A stretch of DNA of 64,000 nucleotides from Aestuariivirga sp. Lineage in GTDB: Bacteria > Pseudomonadota > Alphaproteobacteria > Rhizobiales > Aestuariivirgaceae. The notes below the pieces were generated by a model. The model was not told the origin of the DNA and made no database searches. It saw only the letters and a program-made list of their open reading frames with translations. The stretch is taken from positions 1 through 64,000 of the forward strand of contig JAUXUN010000080.1 in assembly GCA_030680855.1 (NCBI GenBank), written 5' to 3'. Shown piece after piece: positions 47,642 to 56,873 of this stretch. Every line of letters begins with the position of its first letter. The stretch's first letter is position 1. The translations under genes and the position numbers were made by a program.

Positions 47642-50056
47642 ATGAAGGCAATGGCAACGAGAACTTTTGAGATTCAAGGGCTATTCGGCGCGCTCGATCA
47701 TCTGGCCATCGCGAAGAAACTTCAACGGCTCCCCGGCGTTTCATTGGTAGAAGTCAATGCTGCATCGACGACTGCTTCGGTCACTTATAACGAATCCACA
47801 ACGACGCCCAAACACATCATGCACGCAATCAAGGAGAGCGGGTTTCATTGCACTGGCGAAGCTCTGCCCCTCCATCTCTGCACTCCCGAGGATCCCTCGG
47901 AGACCTCTTTAGTCACGGCAAAGCATGTGCATGCAGATCACATGGCCCACAAACCCGACCCACACTCCGGCCACATGACACGTGGTGGAGGCACGCCAGT
48001 CTCCGAGGGCCGCGACCTGCATGCGGACATGGGTCACGGCGCAGGCGGCGACATGCAGGCCATGGTCAGGGACATGCGCAACCGGTTTGTCGTGGCGCTT
48101 GTCTTCGCCATACCAGTCTTTCTCTACTCGCAAATGGGAACGATGTTCGGCGCAGCCTTGGCGCCACCGTTTGGACTGGACCGGAATGTCTTTCTCTTTA
48201 TCGTTGCGAGCCTTGCCATCATATATCCCGGATGGCCGTTTTATGTCGCGGCGCTCCGGGCCCTGCGCAACGGTGTGCTCAACATGGCCGTGCTTGTCCT
48301 GATGAGCGTCGGCACCGGATACATATTCAGCATCGCCGCGACATTCTGGTTCGATGGCGAACAGTTCTACGAGGCCTCGTCGGTGCTGCTCGTCTTCATT
48401 CTTCTCGGCCACTGGCTGGAAATGCGCGCCCGGGCTGGGGCATCCGATGCGATCCGCAAGCTCATGGATCTCGCTCCACCCATGGCAGTCGTTCTCCGTG
48501 GCGGAAAGGAAATCGAACTGCCCACCGCAGAAGTCGTCACAGGCGATGTTGTGGTCGTCAGACCTGGGGGCAAAATTCCGGTCGATGGAATCATCATTTA
48601 TGGCGCGTCCGCGATTGATGAATCCATGCTTACCGGTGAATCCATGCCGGTATCGAAAAAAGCCGGTGACACGGTGATCGGAGCCACGATCAACAAGAGC
48701 GGCCATATCCGCTACCGGGCAACCAAAGTCGGCGCCGATACCGCACTCGCCCAGATCGTCAAACTGGTGCAGGAAGCGCAGAATTCGAAAGCACCGGCGC
48801 AATTGCTGGCGGACCGCGCCTCGCAATTGCTTGTGCTTGCGGCACTCGTCATCGGCATCGGAACTTTTGTGGTCTGGTATGTCGTGATCGGCGCGCCCCT
48901 CATGTTCGCCATCACGCTGATGATCACGGTGTTCGTCATCGCCTGCCCCGATGCACTCGGCCTGGCGACCCCAATGGCCATCATGGTCGGCACGGGTCTC
49001 GGTGCCAACAACGGCATTCTGATCAAAAATGCTACCGCTCTCGAAGATGCTACCAAGCTTGATGTGATGGTCTTCGACAAGACCGGAACATTGACGCTTG
49101 GCGCGCCCAAGGTTGTCGAAATGGTCACCGCAAAAGGAACGACTGAAGAAGGACTCCTCAAAGTCACGGCTTCAATCGAGAAAGGCTCGGAGCACCCTCT
49201 CGCCAAGGCAATTCTGGAACGCGCCGGGAAATTGAAAGTGCCCGTCGCAAAGGGCTTTCAGAACATTGAGGGCCAGGGGGCCCGGGCCATTGTCAGTGGA
49301 AAGGAAGTTGTCGTCGGCAACAGCAAGCTGATTGTCGCAAAGAAGCTCGATTGGGCAGGTCTGAAGGCCGACTCAGAACGGCTCCAGGGCGCAGGGCGCA
49401 CCGTCGTTCATGTGGCACTGGGCAAGAAGCTTATCGGGCTGATAGCCATCGCCGACTCAGTGCGTCCGACATCAAAGGCAACTGTCGCCGCCCTGCGCGC
49501 GCGCGGTGTAAAGGTTGCCATGCTCACTGGAGATAATGCCGGCACCGCAGCGCGGATTGCTGCGGACCTCGGCATTGATATCGTCCTTTCGGATGTCCTG
49601 CCGGGACAAAAGGCCGACAAGATCAGGGAGATTCAGGCTAAAGGCAACAAGGTCGGCATGGTCGGCGATGGCGTCAATGATGCCCCGGCACTTACCCAAT
49701 CCGATGTGGGCTTCGCCATCGGTGCAGGTACCGACGTGGCCATGGAGAGCGCCGACGTCGTATTGATGAGGAGCGATCCATTCGATGTTGTCCGTGCCAT
49801 CCTGATTTCCCGCGCAACGCTGCGCAAGATGCACCAAAATCTGTGGTGGGCGTCCGGTTACAACGTCATCGCCTTTCCACTCGCGGCAGGTATCTTCTAT
49901 CCCTTCACGCTGAGCCCGGAAATTGCGGCGCTGTCGATGTCGGGATCATCTGTTATCGTCGCAATCAACGCACTGCTGTTGAAGCGTACCAGGCTGGGAG
50001 TGAACGGAACAAGCCAGCACGTTGAGAATTTGGCCACTGCGGCGGCGAGGTCCTGA
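47642..50056 (+). CDS. P1B-type heavy-metal ATPase with noncanonical CPD motif
   Basis: [44 protein letters not shown]. Confidence 0.93.
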   Translation: MKAMATRTFEIQGLFGALDHLAIAKKLQRLPGVSLVEVNAASTTASVTYNESTTTPKHIMHAIKESGFHCTGEALPLHLCTPEDPSETSLVTAKHVHADHMAHKPDPHSGHMTRGGGTPVSEGRDLHADMGHGAGGDMQAMVRDMRNRFVVALVFAIPVFLYSQMGTMFGAALAPPFGLDRNVFLFIVASLAIIYPGWPFYVAALRALRNGVLNMAVLVLMSVGTGYIFSIAATFWFDGEQFYEASSVLLVFILLGHWLEMRARAGASDAIRKLMDLAPPMAVVLRGGKEIELPTAEVVTGDVVVVRPGGKIPVDGIIIYGASAIDESMLTGESMPVSKKAGDTVIGATINKSGHIRYRATKVGADTALAQIVKLVQEAQNSKAPAQLLADRASQLLVLAALVIGIGTFVVWYVVIGAPLMFAITLMITVFVIACPDALGLATPMAIMVGTGLGANNGILIKNATALEDATKLDVMVFDKTGTLTLGAPKVVEMVTAKGTTEEGLLKVTASIEKGSEHPLAKAILERAGKLKVPVAKGFQNIEGQGARAIVSGKEVVVGNSKLIVAKKLDWAGLKADSERLQGAGRTVVHVALGKKLIGLIAIADSVRPTSKATVAALRARGVKVAMLTGDNAGTAARIAADLGIDIVLSDVLPGQKADKIREIQAKGNKVGMVGDGVNDAPALTQSDVGFAIGAGTDVAMESADVVLMRSDPFDVVRAILISRATLRKMHQNLWWASGYNVIAFPLAAGIFYPFTLSPEIAALSMSGSSVIVAINALLLKRTRLGVNGTSQHVENLATAAARS

Positions 50057-50060
50057 GGAC

Positions 50061-51275
50061 ATGCCAGTGATATATCCCCCTCATTTTACAGTTGCCTCAC
50101 TTCTCTTCGCGACCTTTTTGGTGGCGTTGGGTTACGGCGTGCTGCTGCCTGTGCTGCCGGGGATAGTGGCGCAGCTGAACACAAGCGCTTCTCAGAGCGA
50201 TACCATCTGGCATACTGGCTTTATAACGGCAGCCTATGCCGGATCCGCATTGATCGTTGCACCGATATGGGGACGCCTGTCAGACGATCTTTCCAATTCC
50301 AACATGATCGTGCTTGCGCTTCTGCTGACAGGCATCGCGACAATTGCCGGAGCTTTCGCAGCCAGCCTTCCAGCGCTTTACTTCTGGAGATTCGTTGCAG
50401 GAGTCGGCGCCGGGGCCATTGGGCCCGCAACGCAGGCTTGGCTCGGCCGCTGGGATGCTGCTGGCGTTTCATGGAAAACAAGGCGCGTTGTGCTGGTCGG
50501 TCTTGCATCCACGGCCGGACTTTTCATCGGGCCCTTCGTTGGCGGTCTTGCGGCAACGATCACGTTCGGGCTAAAGGCGTCATCTGAACCAAACCAGCAA
50601 TTTCCGCTACTGACGGTCGGATTTCTCCTGTTCGCGGCAGCAGTTGCTGTCGCTGCAACTGTACGGCATCCGCCGCCCCGGCCACAATTGGAAGTCGTCG
50701 TGTTTGGCCTTCTGCGGCGGATATCGTTCATGCTCGTGCCTTTGGCCACTACGGCCCTAGCAATTGGCGCCTTTGAGGTGGCCCTTTCGTTCATGGCGCG
50801 GGGACAGCGGATGGGTCCATTCGAAATCGGTTTGTTGTTTGCCCAATGCACACTGTTCATGTTTGCCGCGCAGGCGATACTCATCCTGCCGCGTTTTCGC
50901 GATAGGTCAATGAAGCCAGTGGTCATTCCTGCACTTGCAGTCCTTGCGGTAGGATTGATGGGGACGGTCTTCGTCAATGGCATCGTTGGGCACGCCATTG
51001 CGACGGGTCTTGTGGCAATTGGCGGCGGGCTATTGCCTCCTATTCTCGCGAAGCAAATAGCGGCCATTGATGGGGGAGCGTCGGGTTCAGCAAGCGGATT
51101 TCAGTTGGCAGCTAGCCAAGCAGGTCAAACCGCTGGCGCAATACTGGCTGGTTCGATTGCCACCGTATCGGATCCAAGGTGGGTGTTTTTCTCGGCCGCC
51201 ATCGCCGCTGCCGCCACCGGCGTTTTATTGGCCCGAACCAAAAGGTGGGTAACATTTCAAAGGACAAGCCCATGA
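50061..51275 (+). CDS. MFS transporter
   Basis: About twelve TM helices; WGRLSDDLSNSNMIVLAL. Confidence 0.88.
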   Translation: MPVIYPPHFTVASLLFATFLVALGYGVLLPVLPGIVAQLNTSASQSDTIWHTGFITAAYAGSALIVAPIWGRLSDDLSNSNMIVLALLLTGIATIAGAFAASLPALYFWRFVAGVGAGAIGPATQAWLGRWDAAGVSWKTRRVVLVGLASTAGLFIGPFVGGLAATITFGLKASSEPNQQFPLLTVGFLLFAAAVAVAATVRHPPPRPQLEVVVFGLLRRISFMLVPLATTALAIGAFEVALSFMARGQRMGPFEIGLLFAQCTLFMFAAQAILILPRFRDRSMKPVVIPALAVLAVGLMGTVFVNGIVGHAIATGLVAIGGGLLPPILAKQIAAIDGGASGSASGFQLAASQAGQTAGAILAGSIATVSDPRWVFFSAAIAAAATGVLLARTKRWVTFQRTSP

Positions 51276-52015
51276 AGGACTCACTCAGGACCACAGCCAT
51301 CGAATTGGTAAAAGTGCAGCGCGAGGTCATCGAGAGCAAGGCAAAGGTCTTTGTGATTTTTGAGGGGCGCGACGCGGCGGGAAAGGATGGCGCAATCAAG
51401 TGCGTCACGAAAAACATGAGCCCGAGGGATACGCGCATCGTTGCCTTGGGCAAGCCGGTCGACCGGGAATCTAGAGCCTGGTACTTCGAGCGATACGTGG
51501 CGCATTTGCGCGTGGCGGGAGAAATCGCCCTATTCAATCCCAGCTGGTACAACCGTGCCGGTGTCGAGCTGGTGATGAATTTCTGCGCACCCGCCGAATA
51601 TGAGGAATTCCTGATCACGGTTCCTATGTACGAGCAACTGCTTGCGCATTGCGGCTTTACGATCGTCAAATACTATCTCGACATTTGCAAGGACGAGCAA
51701 AGGAAAAGGCTCCGCGAACGCGAAGAAAACCCGCTCAAGCAATGGAAATGCAGTCCGGTGGAAGCCGAAGCCATTCATCTATGGAGAGAATACGGCGTGG
51801 CTCGGGACGCAATGCTGAAACGCACCAGCATGGCCTTTGCCCCCTGCACGATTGTCAAAGCTGACGACAAGGCTGCCGCCCGGCTTGCAATCATGCAGGA
51901 TATTGTTCGCCGCCTGTCGCCTGACGCGGGCAGCAAGCGCCGACCGCCACCGGATGAAAGAATTCTGTTTCCCTTTGACGAAAGTCCACCCAAAAGCAGA
52001 CACGTCGCCGAGTGA
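51272..52015 (+). CDS. ppk2: PPK2-family polyphosphate kinase
   Basis: VFVIFEGRDAAGKDGAIK; NPSWYNRAGVELVMNF; overlaps the MFS stop (ATGA). Confidence 0.92.
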   Translation: MKDSLRTTAIELVKVQREVIESKAKVFVIFEGRDAAGKDGAIKCVTKNMSPRDTRIVALGKPVDRESRAWYFERYVAHLRVAGEIALFNPSWYNRAGVELVMNFCAPAEYEEFLITVPMYEQLLAHCGFTIVKYYLDICKDEQRKRLREREENPLKQWKCSPVEAEAIHLWREYGVARDAMLKRTSMAFAPCTIVKADDKAAARLAIMQDIVRRLSPDAGSKRRPPPDERILFPFDESPPKSRHVAE

Positions 52016-52035
52016 CTTGAAGAGGAGCAATTGAA

Positions 52036-53277
52036 ATGTTGAGCAAGCTGATCAGAAAGACCATCTCCAGAGGACGCCTCCATGTCATATTCCCCGGCGG
52101 CCGAAGAGAAAGCTTCGGCTTGGAAGGCGGCGTGGAGGCTGCAATCAGGATCTCCGACACGGCAACCATGATGAGAATTGTTGCTTGCCCGTCGGTGGGC
52201 TTTGGCGAAGGTTACATGGAAGGCCGCATCGAGGTTTGCGAAGGGTCAATCCGGGACGTGATCGACATTTTGACGTCGAACATGGAGGCGCTCGAGGCAA
52301 CTCCACTTTTCAGGCTGCGCAATTTCATCGGCCGCCGCAGACGGAGTCTTCGCCAGTTCAATACGCCACGGCGTGCGCAACGCAATGTGGCCCATCATTA
52401 TGACTTGAGCGAAAGTCTTTACCGCCTGTTCCTCGACGAGGACATGCAATATTCATGCGCCTACTTTGCTTCCCCGCACGACGATCTCGAAACGGCGCAA
52501 CGGCGGAAGAAATGGCATATCGCCTCAAAGCTGCTGCTTGAACCCGGGCAGTCGGTCCTCGACATCGGATCGGGCTGGGGCGGATTGGCCATTGAGCTTG
52601 CATGTCTCGCCGGCGCAGATGTCACCGGCGTAACGCTGTCACGGGAACAACTTAGGGCCGCCAGCGAGCGTGTCCACAAACTTGGCCTTGCGGCCCGCGT
52701 CAAATTCGATCTCGCTGACTACCGCCAATTGAGCGGCCCGTTTGACCGCGTCGTTTCGGTCGGCATGTTCGAGCACGTCGGCGTGCCGAACTACCGCGAC
52801 TTTTTCCGTCAAATCAAGAAACTTCTGCGCAGCGACGGCATCGCCTTGATCCATGCAATCGGGCGCAAGGGGCCGCCAGGCTGCTGCGATTCCTGGATCG
52901 AAAAACACATCTTTCCGGGCGGCTATATTCCAGCGCTCTCGGAAGTCCTGAGCGCAGTCGAGCACGAGGGACTCTGGGTGACCGACGTCGAAATACTCAG
53001 GCTGCACTATGCAGAAACACTCAAGCACTGGTTTGATCGTTTCCAGGCAAACCGGCGCGCCGCTGCCGTCCTTTATGACGAACGATTTTGCCGCATGTGG
53101 GAGTTTTATCTGGCGAGCTGCGAGATGGCGTTCCGCAATGGAGATCTGATGGTCTTTCAGCTGCAACTTTCGCCGGACCGGATGGCGGTACCAATCATCC
53201 GCGACTATATGGTCGATGGCGAGCGCAGCCTCGCGTCACAACCCCGCTCCCTCGGATGGATGGAAGCCGCTGAGTAA
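52036..53277 (+). CDS. Cyclopropane-fatty-acyl-phospholipid synthase family methyltransferase
   Basis: VLDIGSGWGGLAIELA; RVVSVGMFEHVGVPNYRDFF; KHIFPGGYIPALSEV. Confidence 0.93.
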   Translation: MLSKLIRKTISRGRLHVIFPGGRRESFGLEGGVEAAIRISDTATMMRIVACPSVGFGEGYMEGRIEVCEGSIRDVIDILTSNMEALEATPLFRLRNFIGRRRRSLRQFNTPRRAQRNVAHHYDLSESLYRLFLDEDMQYSCAYFASPHDDLETAQRRKKWHIASKLLLEPGQSVLDIGSGWGGLAIELACLAGADVTGVTLSREQLRAASERVHKLGLAARVKFDLADYRQLSGPFDRVVSVGMFEHVGVPNYRDFFRQIKKLLRSDGIALIHAIGRKGPPGCCDSWIEKHIFPGGYIPALSEVLSAVEHEGLWVTDVEILRLHYAETLKHWFDRFQANRRAAAVLYDERFCRMWEFYLASCEMAFRNGDLMVFQLQLSPDRMAVPIIRDYMVDGERSLASQPRSLGWMEAAE

Positions 53278-53350
53278 ACACGTAAGATGAAAAAAGGAAA
53301 AGTGCCTGCACTTTAACAAGTCAAATTAGCAGCAAAGAGGATAGGAAATC

Positions 53351-53644
53351 ATGCAACATACAGGACATCAAAATAATCACGATTCGGCACCGCGCAACGC
53401 CTGGTCACGCGGCAGCATCGTGCTGATCGCATTTCTTGCGATTGCCGGATTCTACCTCATCGCAGAACATCGGGCACATTTTTTCGGCATATTGCCGTTC
53501 CTGCTCCTGCTCGCCTGCCCGCTGCTTCACATGTTCATGCATGGTGGGCATGGCGGGCATGGCAACTCCGGGACCACGCGACCTACTGACAAGAGAGATG
53601 GAAATCTACCACCACCGCCTGCCGGTGGCGGACATCAACACTGA
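53351..53644 (+). CDS. DUF2933-like small membrane protein
   Basis: HFFGILPFLLLLACPLLHMFMHGGHGGHG. Confidence 0.75.
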   Translation: MQHTGHQNNHDSAPRNAWSRGSIVLIAFLAIAGFYLIAEHRAHFFGILPFLLLLACPLLHMFMHGGHGGHGNSGTTRPTDKRDGNLPPPPAGGGHQH

Positions 53645-53668
53645 ACCCTGGATATTTGGAGAAACATC

Positions 53669-54337
53669 ATGCAAGAAGATGCACCGGCCTATGGGTTATG
53701 GATGCTCGTCGTCCTGAACTCCGCCATATTCATTATATTTGCCTTCAGCTTCTTTAAGCCGCAGACCGGTCGGGACTGGCGGTCATTCGGCGCTTTCAGC
53801 GCCTTCCTCGTGGCCCTGTTCGCCGAAATGTATGGCTTCCCACTGACAATCTATATGCTCTCGGGATGGCTGCAGACCCGCTGGCCTGATATCAACTGGC
53901 TGAGCCATGATGCGGGACACCTTCTGGAAATGACGTTCGGCTGGAAGTTGAATCCGCATTTCGGGCCATTTCATGTTCTGAGCTTCGCGCTGATTGGCGG
54001 TGGCTTCTGGCTCATTTCCGCAGGCTGGCAACGATTGTATGAAGCCCAAAAACGGCACGAACTGGCAACCGGTGGCGTTTACGCCAGAATGCGTCATCCG
54101 CAATATGTGGGCTTTATTCTGATCATGCTGGGCTTCCTCGTGCAGTGGCCAACGATCCTGACGCTTGTAATGTTTCCTATCCTCGTGGTGATGTATGTGA
54201 GGTTGGCAAAATCGGAAGAACGCGAAGCCTTGGCGGAGTTTGGAGATGCGTATAGGAATTACATGAAAGACGTTCCGGGCTTTGTCCCCAACTTAGGGGG
54301 CATAGAGTCGAAAGCCCGCCACAGAGGCGGCGGGTAG
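53669..54337 (+). CDS. Isoprenylcysteine-carboxyl-methyltransferase-like membrane methyltransferase
   Basis: ATGGVYARMRHPQYVGFILIMLGFLVQWPT; SEEREALAEFGDAYRNYMKDVPGFVP. Confidence 0.85.
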   Translation: MQEDAPAYGLWMLVVLNSAIFIIFAFSFFKPQTGRDWRSFGAFSAFLVALFAEMYGFPLTIYMLSGWLQTRWPDINWLSHDAGHLLEMTFGWKLNPHFGPFHVLSFALIGGGFWLISAGWQRLYEAQKRHELATGGVYARMRHPQYVGFILIMLGFLVQWPTILTLVMFPILVVMYVRLAKSEEREALAEFGDAYRNYMKDVPGFVPNLGGIESKARHRGGG

Positions 54338-54460
54338 GGGCGGTCTTGATGTTCATCCTGGGCGCCGTCGACAACACTCATTTGGTCGGCTAATATTGAG
54401 ATTGCACCACCATTTGCAGCGTCCCAACTTCTGAAGCACTGGCCCTGCGGGACTATTCCT

Positions 54461-55651
54461 TTGATTGCTCCGATTTTAACAATTCACCAACACAGAGATG
54501 ATTTCGTCGAAGTGGTCGAACGCAAGGGACTTGGCCATCCGGACACGATTTGTGACGCGCTGGCGGAGGCATTTTCGCGAAATCTGTGTCGCGAGTATCG
54601 GCGACGCTTCGGCGAGGTGCTTCATCACAATGTCGACAAGGCACTTCTATGCGGCGGCAGTGCCGCACCCGCACTCGGTGGCGGAACAATCCTGGCACCC
54701 GTTGTTGTCTATCTCGCGGGTCGAGCAACAACAGAAGTCGGCAATGACCGTCTGGATATCAATGCGATTGCGATTGAAGGATCGCGAGCGTGGGTACGCG
54801 AAAATCTTCACGCAGTCGATTCGGAGCGGCATATAAAGTTTCAAGCCGTGGCACGATCCGGTTCTCGCGATCTCCAGTCTCTCTTTGCTCACCGCGACCG
54901 CGGTAGTGTTGCGAATGATACATCGATCGGGGTTGGCTATGCACCGCTGAGTCGCTTGGAGCTGCTGGTGCTTGAGACCGAACGGCTGATCAACCAAAAG
55001 GAGCAGAAGGCCACACATCTCGCATGGGGTGAAGACGTCAAAGTCATGGGCATCCGGTACGGAGACAGAGTTGAGCTCACCGTGGCCTGTGCCATGATTG
55101 GCAAATATCTCGTTCACATGGATGACTACTTCGCGCAAGTCGGGGCAGTTGAGCGGCTGGTGCTGGACCTTGCGGCTCGGCATGGATTCCCGGATTGTGA
55201 AATCCACATCAATGCGGCGGATAACCTCGACGAAGGCACGATATACCTGACCGTCACCGGAACATCAGCGGAAGGTGGTGACGACGGACAAGTGGGCCGG
55301 GGTAACAGGGTCAACGGCCTTATCACTCCCAGTCGGCCAATGAGTCTTGAAGCCGCCGCTGGCAAGAATCCTGTTACACATGTCGGAAAACTCTACAACG
55401 TCCTTGCCCAAAGGATTTGTACCAAACTGGTTGAGAAAATTCCGGAAATTGCCACTGCCCAATGTCTCCTCGTCAGCCGGATTGGAGAACCCATAACTGA
55501 CCCTGCCGCATTGGAATTCAAGATCGCAACCCATGACGGCTTTCTCGCTGACCAACTAAAACGCACGATCGAAGATATCGCCGTCGATCAGCTGCAGGAT
55601 GTTGACAGTATCATCGAAGATTTCATCGAAGGCAGCATTGGGCTTTTCTGA
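54461..55651 (+). CDS. Archaeal-type S-adenosylmethionine synthetase (methionine adenosyltransferase)
   Basis: [77 protein letters not shown]. Confidence 0.9.
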   Translation: MIAPILTIHQHRDDFVEVVERKGLGHPDTICDALAEAFSRNLCREYRRRFGEVLHHNVDKALLCGGSAAPALGGGTILAPVVVYLAGRATTEVGNDRLDINAIAIEGSRAWVRENLHAVDSERHIKFQAVARSGSRDLQSLFAHRDRGSVANDTSIGVGYAPLSRLELLVLETERLINQKEQKATHLAWGEDVKVMGIRYGDRVELTVACAMIGKYLVHMDDYFAQVGAVERLVLDLAARHGFPDCEIHINAADNLDEGTIYLTVTGTSAEGGDDGQVGRGNRVNGLITPSRPMSLEAAAGKNPVTHVGKLYNVLAQRICTKLVEKIPEIATAQCLLVSRIGEPITDPAALEFKIATHDGFLADQLKRTIEDIAVDQLQDVDSIIEDFIEGSIGLF

Positions 55652-55655
55652 GCCG

Positions 55656-56870
55656 TCAGGGGATATCCCGCTCGGAGACCGACACCCCGTCTTGAATCCG
55701 ATCACTGGGGTGAAGAACAACCCGATCACCAACTGAAAGACCGGAAATAATTTCCGCGACCCGGTTGTTGCGCTGTCCAATTTGAACGGGCGTGAGATGG
55801 GTTCGCCCATTGGTGACAGCGAAAACCGCCCAATTGTCATCCTTGCGGAAGAGGGCAGCGACCGGCACGGTGATGGCCTCGCTTGCATTCCAAACGGGGA
55901 TGTGAACGATAACACGGTAATCGTGCCCCAGCCGCGACCAGGCTTCTGGCGGGTCGACGAAATCGATCGTCGTCCGCACACGCTGCTCTTCGAAGCCGAG
56001 CGCGGAAATCTTGACGGAACCCACAGGATCCACGCGGGCAACACGCCCTTGTAATTGTGATCCGCCCCAGCCATCGATCCGCACGGGCGCACCAGGCGCG
56101 ACCGAGACCGCGTCGGTCGATAGAAGATCAGCAACGACTTCAAGATCAGATGGGTTTCCGATGTCGATCAGCGGCGTGCCTGCCTGTACAACGCCCTCGC
56201 TCTCCTGGATGATCCTAAGGATGCGGCCAGTGACAGGAGCACGAATCTGCACGCAGCATGCGGAATCAGTTGGACCGGCACTGCTGGTAAGCGGTTCGGT
56301 GAGCCGGACTGCGGCACTGGCTCGTTCGCTGCGACGCACCTCCAGTTGCGCCCTTGCGCTCGCCAGCGCAGCTTCATTGGTTTCAACATCTATTTTTGCC
56401 TTCTCCAAGGTCTTCATCGCTATCGTATTTGTGCGGGCGAGCGCCTCTGCCCTTTGCAGGTCACTGCGAGAGAACTCGACGACTTTCTCAATTCTGTGCA
56501 CTTCGTGTTCCGCCAATGTGACAGCAGCGTCTGCGGCAGCCAGCGCCGCCTGCAATTCCTCATGTGAACGTATGTCATGAAAACTGGGGGCCATAGGCTG
56601 CATGACTGCAACCACCGTGTCATTTGTTACCACCTGGTCCCCAACCCGCCCCGGCACTCTCAGGACCATGCCTGCCAATGGCGCCGATACCGTGTATATT
56701 TCCCGTACACGCGTTTTCCCCTCGTCATCGACCGTAACCTCCATGGGGCCCTTCGACACGGTCGCCAAATCAACGGGTATCGGCCGCGGCCATGCAAACC
56801 AAACGAGGCCTGCTATGACCAATCCGAGGACAATGGCTCCCAGTATTCTCTTCATCCATTTCATGCGCAT
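55656..56870 (-). CDS. HlyD/RND-type periplasmic adaptor
   Basis: Lipoyl/barrel-sandwich and coiled-coil arrangement; one N-terminal TM. Confidence 0.85.
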   Translation of the reverse strand: MRMKWMKRILGAIVLGLVIAGLVWFAWPRPIPVDLATVSKGPMEVTVDDEGKTRVREIYTVSAPLAGMVLRVPGRVGDQVVTNDTVVAVMQPMAPSFHDIRSHEELQAALAAADAAVTLAEHEVHRIEKVVEFSRSDLQRAEALARTNTIAMKTLEKAKIDVETNEAALASARAQLEVRRSERASAAVRLTEPLTSSAGPTDSACCVQIRAPVTGRILRIIQESEGVVQAGTPLIDIGNPSDLEVVADLLSTDAVSVAPGAPVRIDGWGGSQLQGRVARVDPVGSVKISALGFEEQRVRTTIDFVDPPEAWSRLGHDYRVIVHIPVWNASEAITVPVAALFRKDDNWAVFAVTNGRTHLTPVQIGQRNNRVAEIISGLSVGDRVVLHPSDRIQDGVSVSERDIP

Positions 56871-56873
56871 AAT

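Noticed and set aside
47909-48826. 305-aa minus-strand ORF opposite the CPD ATPase
   Set aside because: Antisense shadow frame.
53299-53314. AAAGTGC-CT-GCACTTT palindrome upstream of the DUF2933-like gene
   Set aside because: Short and with a 2-nt loop; could be a weak operator, but there is no partner site or known regulator to support it.
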